From positions 1-7,514 of the forward strand of contig JBEIHS010000347.1 of assembly GCA_040381235.1 (NCBI GenBank): a stretch of DNA of 7,514 bases, written 5' to 3'. The notes under the pieces were generated by a model. It made no database searches. It was given only the letters and a program-made list of their open reading frames with translations, and was not told the origin of the DNA. The translations under genes and the position numbers were made by a program. Of the stretch, positions 6,110-7,514 are shown piece by piece. The first letter of the stretch is position 1. The number at the start of each line of letters is the position of its first letter. The DNA comes from CAIXSC01 sp040381235 (GTDB taxonomy: Bacteria > Planctomycetota > Planctomycetia > Pirellulales > Pirellulaceae).

Positions 6110-7471
6110 CTACGGAGCCGGTTTCGCACCCGCGTTCGGCTCCGCTCCCGCGTTCTTGGTTTGGGAGCGGTAGGTTTTCCATTTGTCGAGGGCTTTCGTA
6201 CGCAGATTGTTGTCGGCGAAGCCGGCAGTGATCGGATTGAACAGATAGGGCTGGGTCAACTGGATCCGATCGAATCCGTAGGCTTTGAAATCCTGTTTGG
6301 TGATGTGGACCAGCGAGGCGAGGGCGACGTCCCGCAGTTGCGTGTTGATGTTCACGTTGTTGACCTGCCACGTGCCGATCGGCTTGTCGTCGGACAGGGC
6401 GCCTTCGAGCAACGGGATATGGCTGTCGTCGCCGAATTTAGCGATCGCCACCAAGGCGTACTGTTTCATGTGTCCCTGGATGTTCGCGTTCTTCAAAAGC
6501 CGTTCGGCGGGCGGCAGAGCGTCCTTCATTTCGTACTGCATCGCCAGCATGATGCCCTGGTACGCTTGGAAATCCTCGCCGCGGCGGATCCAGGCGCCTA
6601 ACAGCTTGCGGACCGAATCGCGATGCGGTCCGCCCGTGATCGCGGCGCGGAACGATTGCTGGTAGCACAGGTTGAAGATGTTTTGGGCCGTGCCCTGGTT
6701 GTTGTCGCTCGCGCTCTCGACGGCGACAAACAGGATCGCCAGGATCGAACCGATCGGCGGCTCGGTCGAATGCATCTGCAGCATGTTTTGGATCTCGCCG
6801 ACACGCGTGCTGAGCGCTTCCGCCGCTTGCCGCCCGCCCTTCGCCGCCGCCGCCAGGAAGTCGGATTCGGCGCGATACATGTCGACAAATAAATTCTTGA
6901 TCCCCGGCGAATCACCCAACTGCTTCTGCAGCGATTCCCAGCCGGGCAGCGGCGGTTCGCCCTCGTCCGTGCCGTTCTTGAACCGCTCCAGCCGATTCTC
7001 CAATTCCATTTTGCGGACCAACAACAGAATCCGCTGGCACCGATAGCGCACTTCCCGGTCGATGTTCCGCGCGCCGTCTTCCAGATACACCATCGCCCGC
7101 GGTCCGGCCTTCAGCAACTCGCGTGTGGCCTGCTCCCGGACCTGGAACTGATCGTCGCCCAGCGATGCCACCAGCCGCTTGATGGTCGCGTCGTCCGGGA
7201 CGTCCGCGGCCATCGCTACGCGTCCAACAACGACGTCAGCAATCGGCACCGAGAACTCGAACACAAACGCCACCGCCGCGGCGAGAAGGCCAACGCGGGC
7301 CGACAGGGCAATAACGCCGCGCTCAACACGCCGCCTCCCGCGGCGCTCGGAGGCCGAAGCGATGGCGAAGTTCGACCGCAAGTCCGCGCCGCCGCTCGAA
7401 ACGCCGCTCGAAACGCCGCTCCCGTGGCCGTTCATCGAGCAGTTCGCGCCCATCGAGCAGTTCGCGCCCAT
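6110..7471 (-). CDS. Exported HEAT/armadillo-type repeat protein, function unknown
   Basis: From ATG 7471 to TAG 6112-6110 the protein has 453 residues. The N-terminus is a Gly/Ser/Asn leader with MGANCS duplicated, then an Arg-rich patch (43-51), a hydrophobic stretch (about 52-82) and a likely signal peptidase site AMA/AD near residue 88. This suggests export with a long leader, as often seen in planctomycetes. Residues about 96-152 form a helical HEAT-like unit (IKRLVASLGDDQFQVREQAT onward, with conserved Arg/Glu/Ala spacing). Residues about 335-400 look like further HEAT-like helices (ALVAIAKFGDDSHIPLLEGA). The middle is helical with no catalytic motif seen, and the tail is Ala/Pro rich. 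Such proteins usually act as scaffolds; the partner is unknown. GGAG lies 12 bases before ATG 7471, longer than ideal. The frame is open to the right edge, so a start outside the window is possible. ATGs at 7453 and 7435 are alternatives. Confidence 0.8.
   Translation of the reverse strand: MGANCSMGANCSMNGHGSGVSSGVSSGGADLRSNFAIASASERRGRRRVERGVIALSARVGLLAAAVAFVFEFSVPIADVVVGRVAMAADVPDDATIKRLVASLGDDQFQVREQATRELLKAGPRAMVYLEDGARNIDREVRYRCQRILLLVRKMELENRLERFKNGTDEGEPPLPGWESLQKQLGDSPGIKNLFVDMYRAESDFLAAAAKGGRQAAEALSTRVGEIQNMLQMHSTEPPIGSILAILFVAVESASDNNQGTAQNIFNLCYQQSFRAAITGGPHRDSVRKLLGAWIRRGEDFQAYQGIMLAMQYEMKDALPPAERLLKNANIQGHMKQYALVAIAKFGDDSHIPLLEGALSDDKPIGTWQVNNVNINTQLRDVALASLVHITKQDFKAYGFDRIQLTQPYLFNPITAGFADNNLRTKALDKWKTYRSQTKNAGAEPNAGAKPAP
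7391..7420 (-). repeat. 12-bp tandem repeat in HEAT-protein leader
   Basis: GCCGCTCGAAAC on the plus strand occurs at 7391-7402 and 7403-7414, with a half copy at 7415-7420. It encodes a Ser-Gly-Val-Ser stretch (SGVSSGVSSGG) in the leader before the hydrophobic segment. Confidence 0.85.
7433..7468 (-). repeat. 18-bp perfect duplication carrying the start codon
   Basis: CATCGAGCAGTTCGCGCC on the plus strand is present twice without change (7433-7450, 7451-7468), and another CAT follows at 7469. On the coding strand this gives three in-frame ATGs, each 18 bases apart (7471, 7453, 7435), and the peptide MGANCS repeated twice. Confidence 0.92.
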
Positions 7472-7514
7472 CGCGGCGGCGGACTCCGAGCGGTTGTCGG
7501 CAGCGGTAGGGACG

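Noticed and set aside
5657..6601. 314-codon open frame on the plus strand across the intergenic gap
   Set aside because: It overlaps the starts or ends of two minus-strand genes, has low-complexity composition and shows no domain.

Overview
The window is GC-rich and densely coding, and looks like a planctomycete chromosome (Pirellulales-like). That placement is inferred from protein style: exported amidohydrolases of a type common in Planctomycetes and Bacteroidetes, signal peptides with long basic leaders, a secreted HEAT-type protein, and long low-complexity linkers. No rRNA, tRNA or marker gene confirms it.

Layout. Positions 1-1885 (+) hold the 3' part of a large metal-dependent amidohydrolase with an intact metal site; its reading frame runs off the left edge. 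After 57 bases comes a second, shorter exported amidohydrolase paralogue (1943-3388, +) that lacks the HxH and the final Asp expected in the metal site. The two form a probable operon. Positions 3389-3866 lie between convergent transcription units. They hold hairpins, a possible 35-residue single-pass membrane protein (3664-3771) and a terminator-like structure after it. A DEAD-box RNA helicase follows on the minus strand (5816 down to 3867), with low-complexity extensions at both ends. A 293-base gap (5817-6109) holds the helicase ribosome binding site, a 13-bp tandem repeat and a perfect 9-bp hairpin. A signal-peptide-bearing HEAT/armadillo-type protein occupies 7471 down to 6110 (-); its frame is also open to the right edge.

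How the genes relate. The two amidohydrolases probably work together outside the cytoplasm on an unknown substrate. The helicase (RNA remodelling) and the exported HEAT protein share a strand but are separated by a hairpin and a gap, so they are probably independent units. There are no mobile elements, CRISPR arrays, defence genes or integration signatures. Apart from the degenerate amidohydrolase and the small ORF, this looks like ordinary chromosomal sequence. A recurring oddity is in-frame tandem repeats (12, 15 or 18 bp) in the disordered parts of three of the four large genes.
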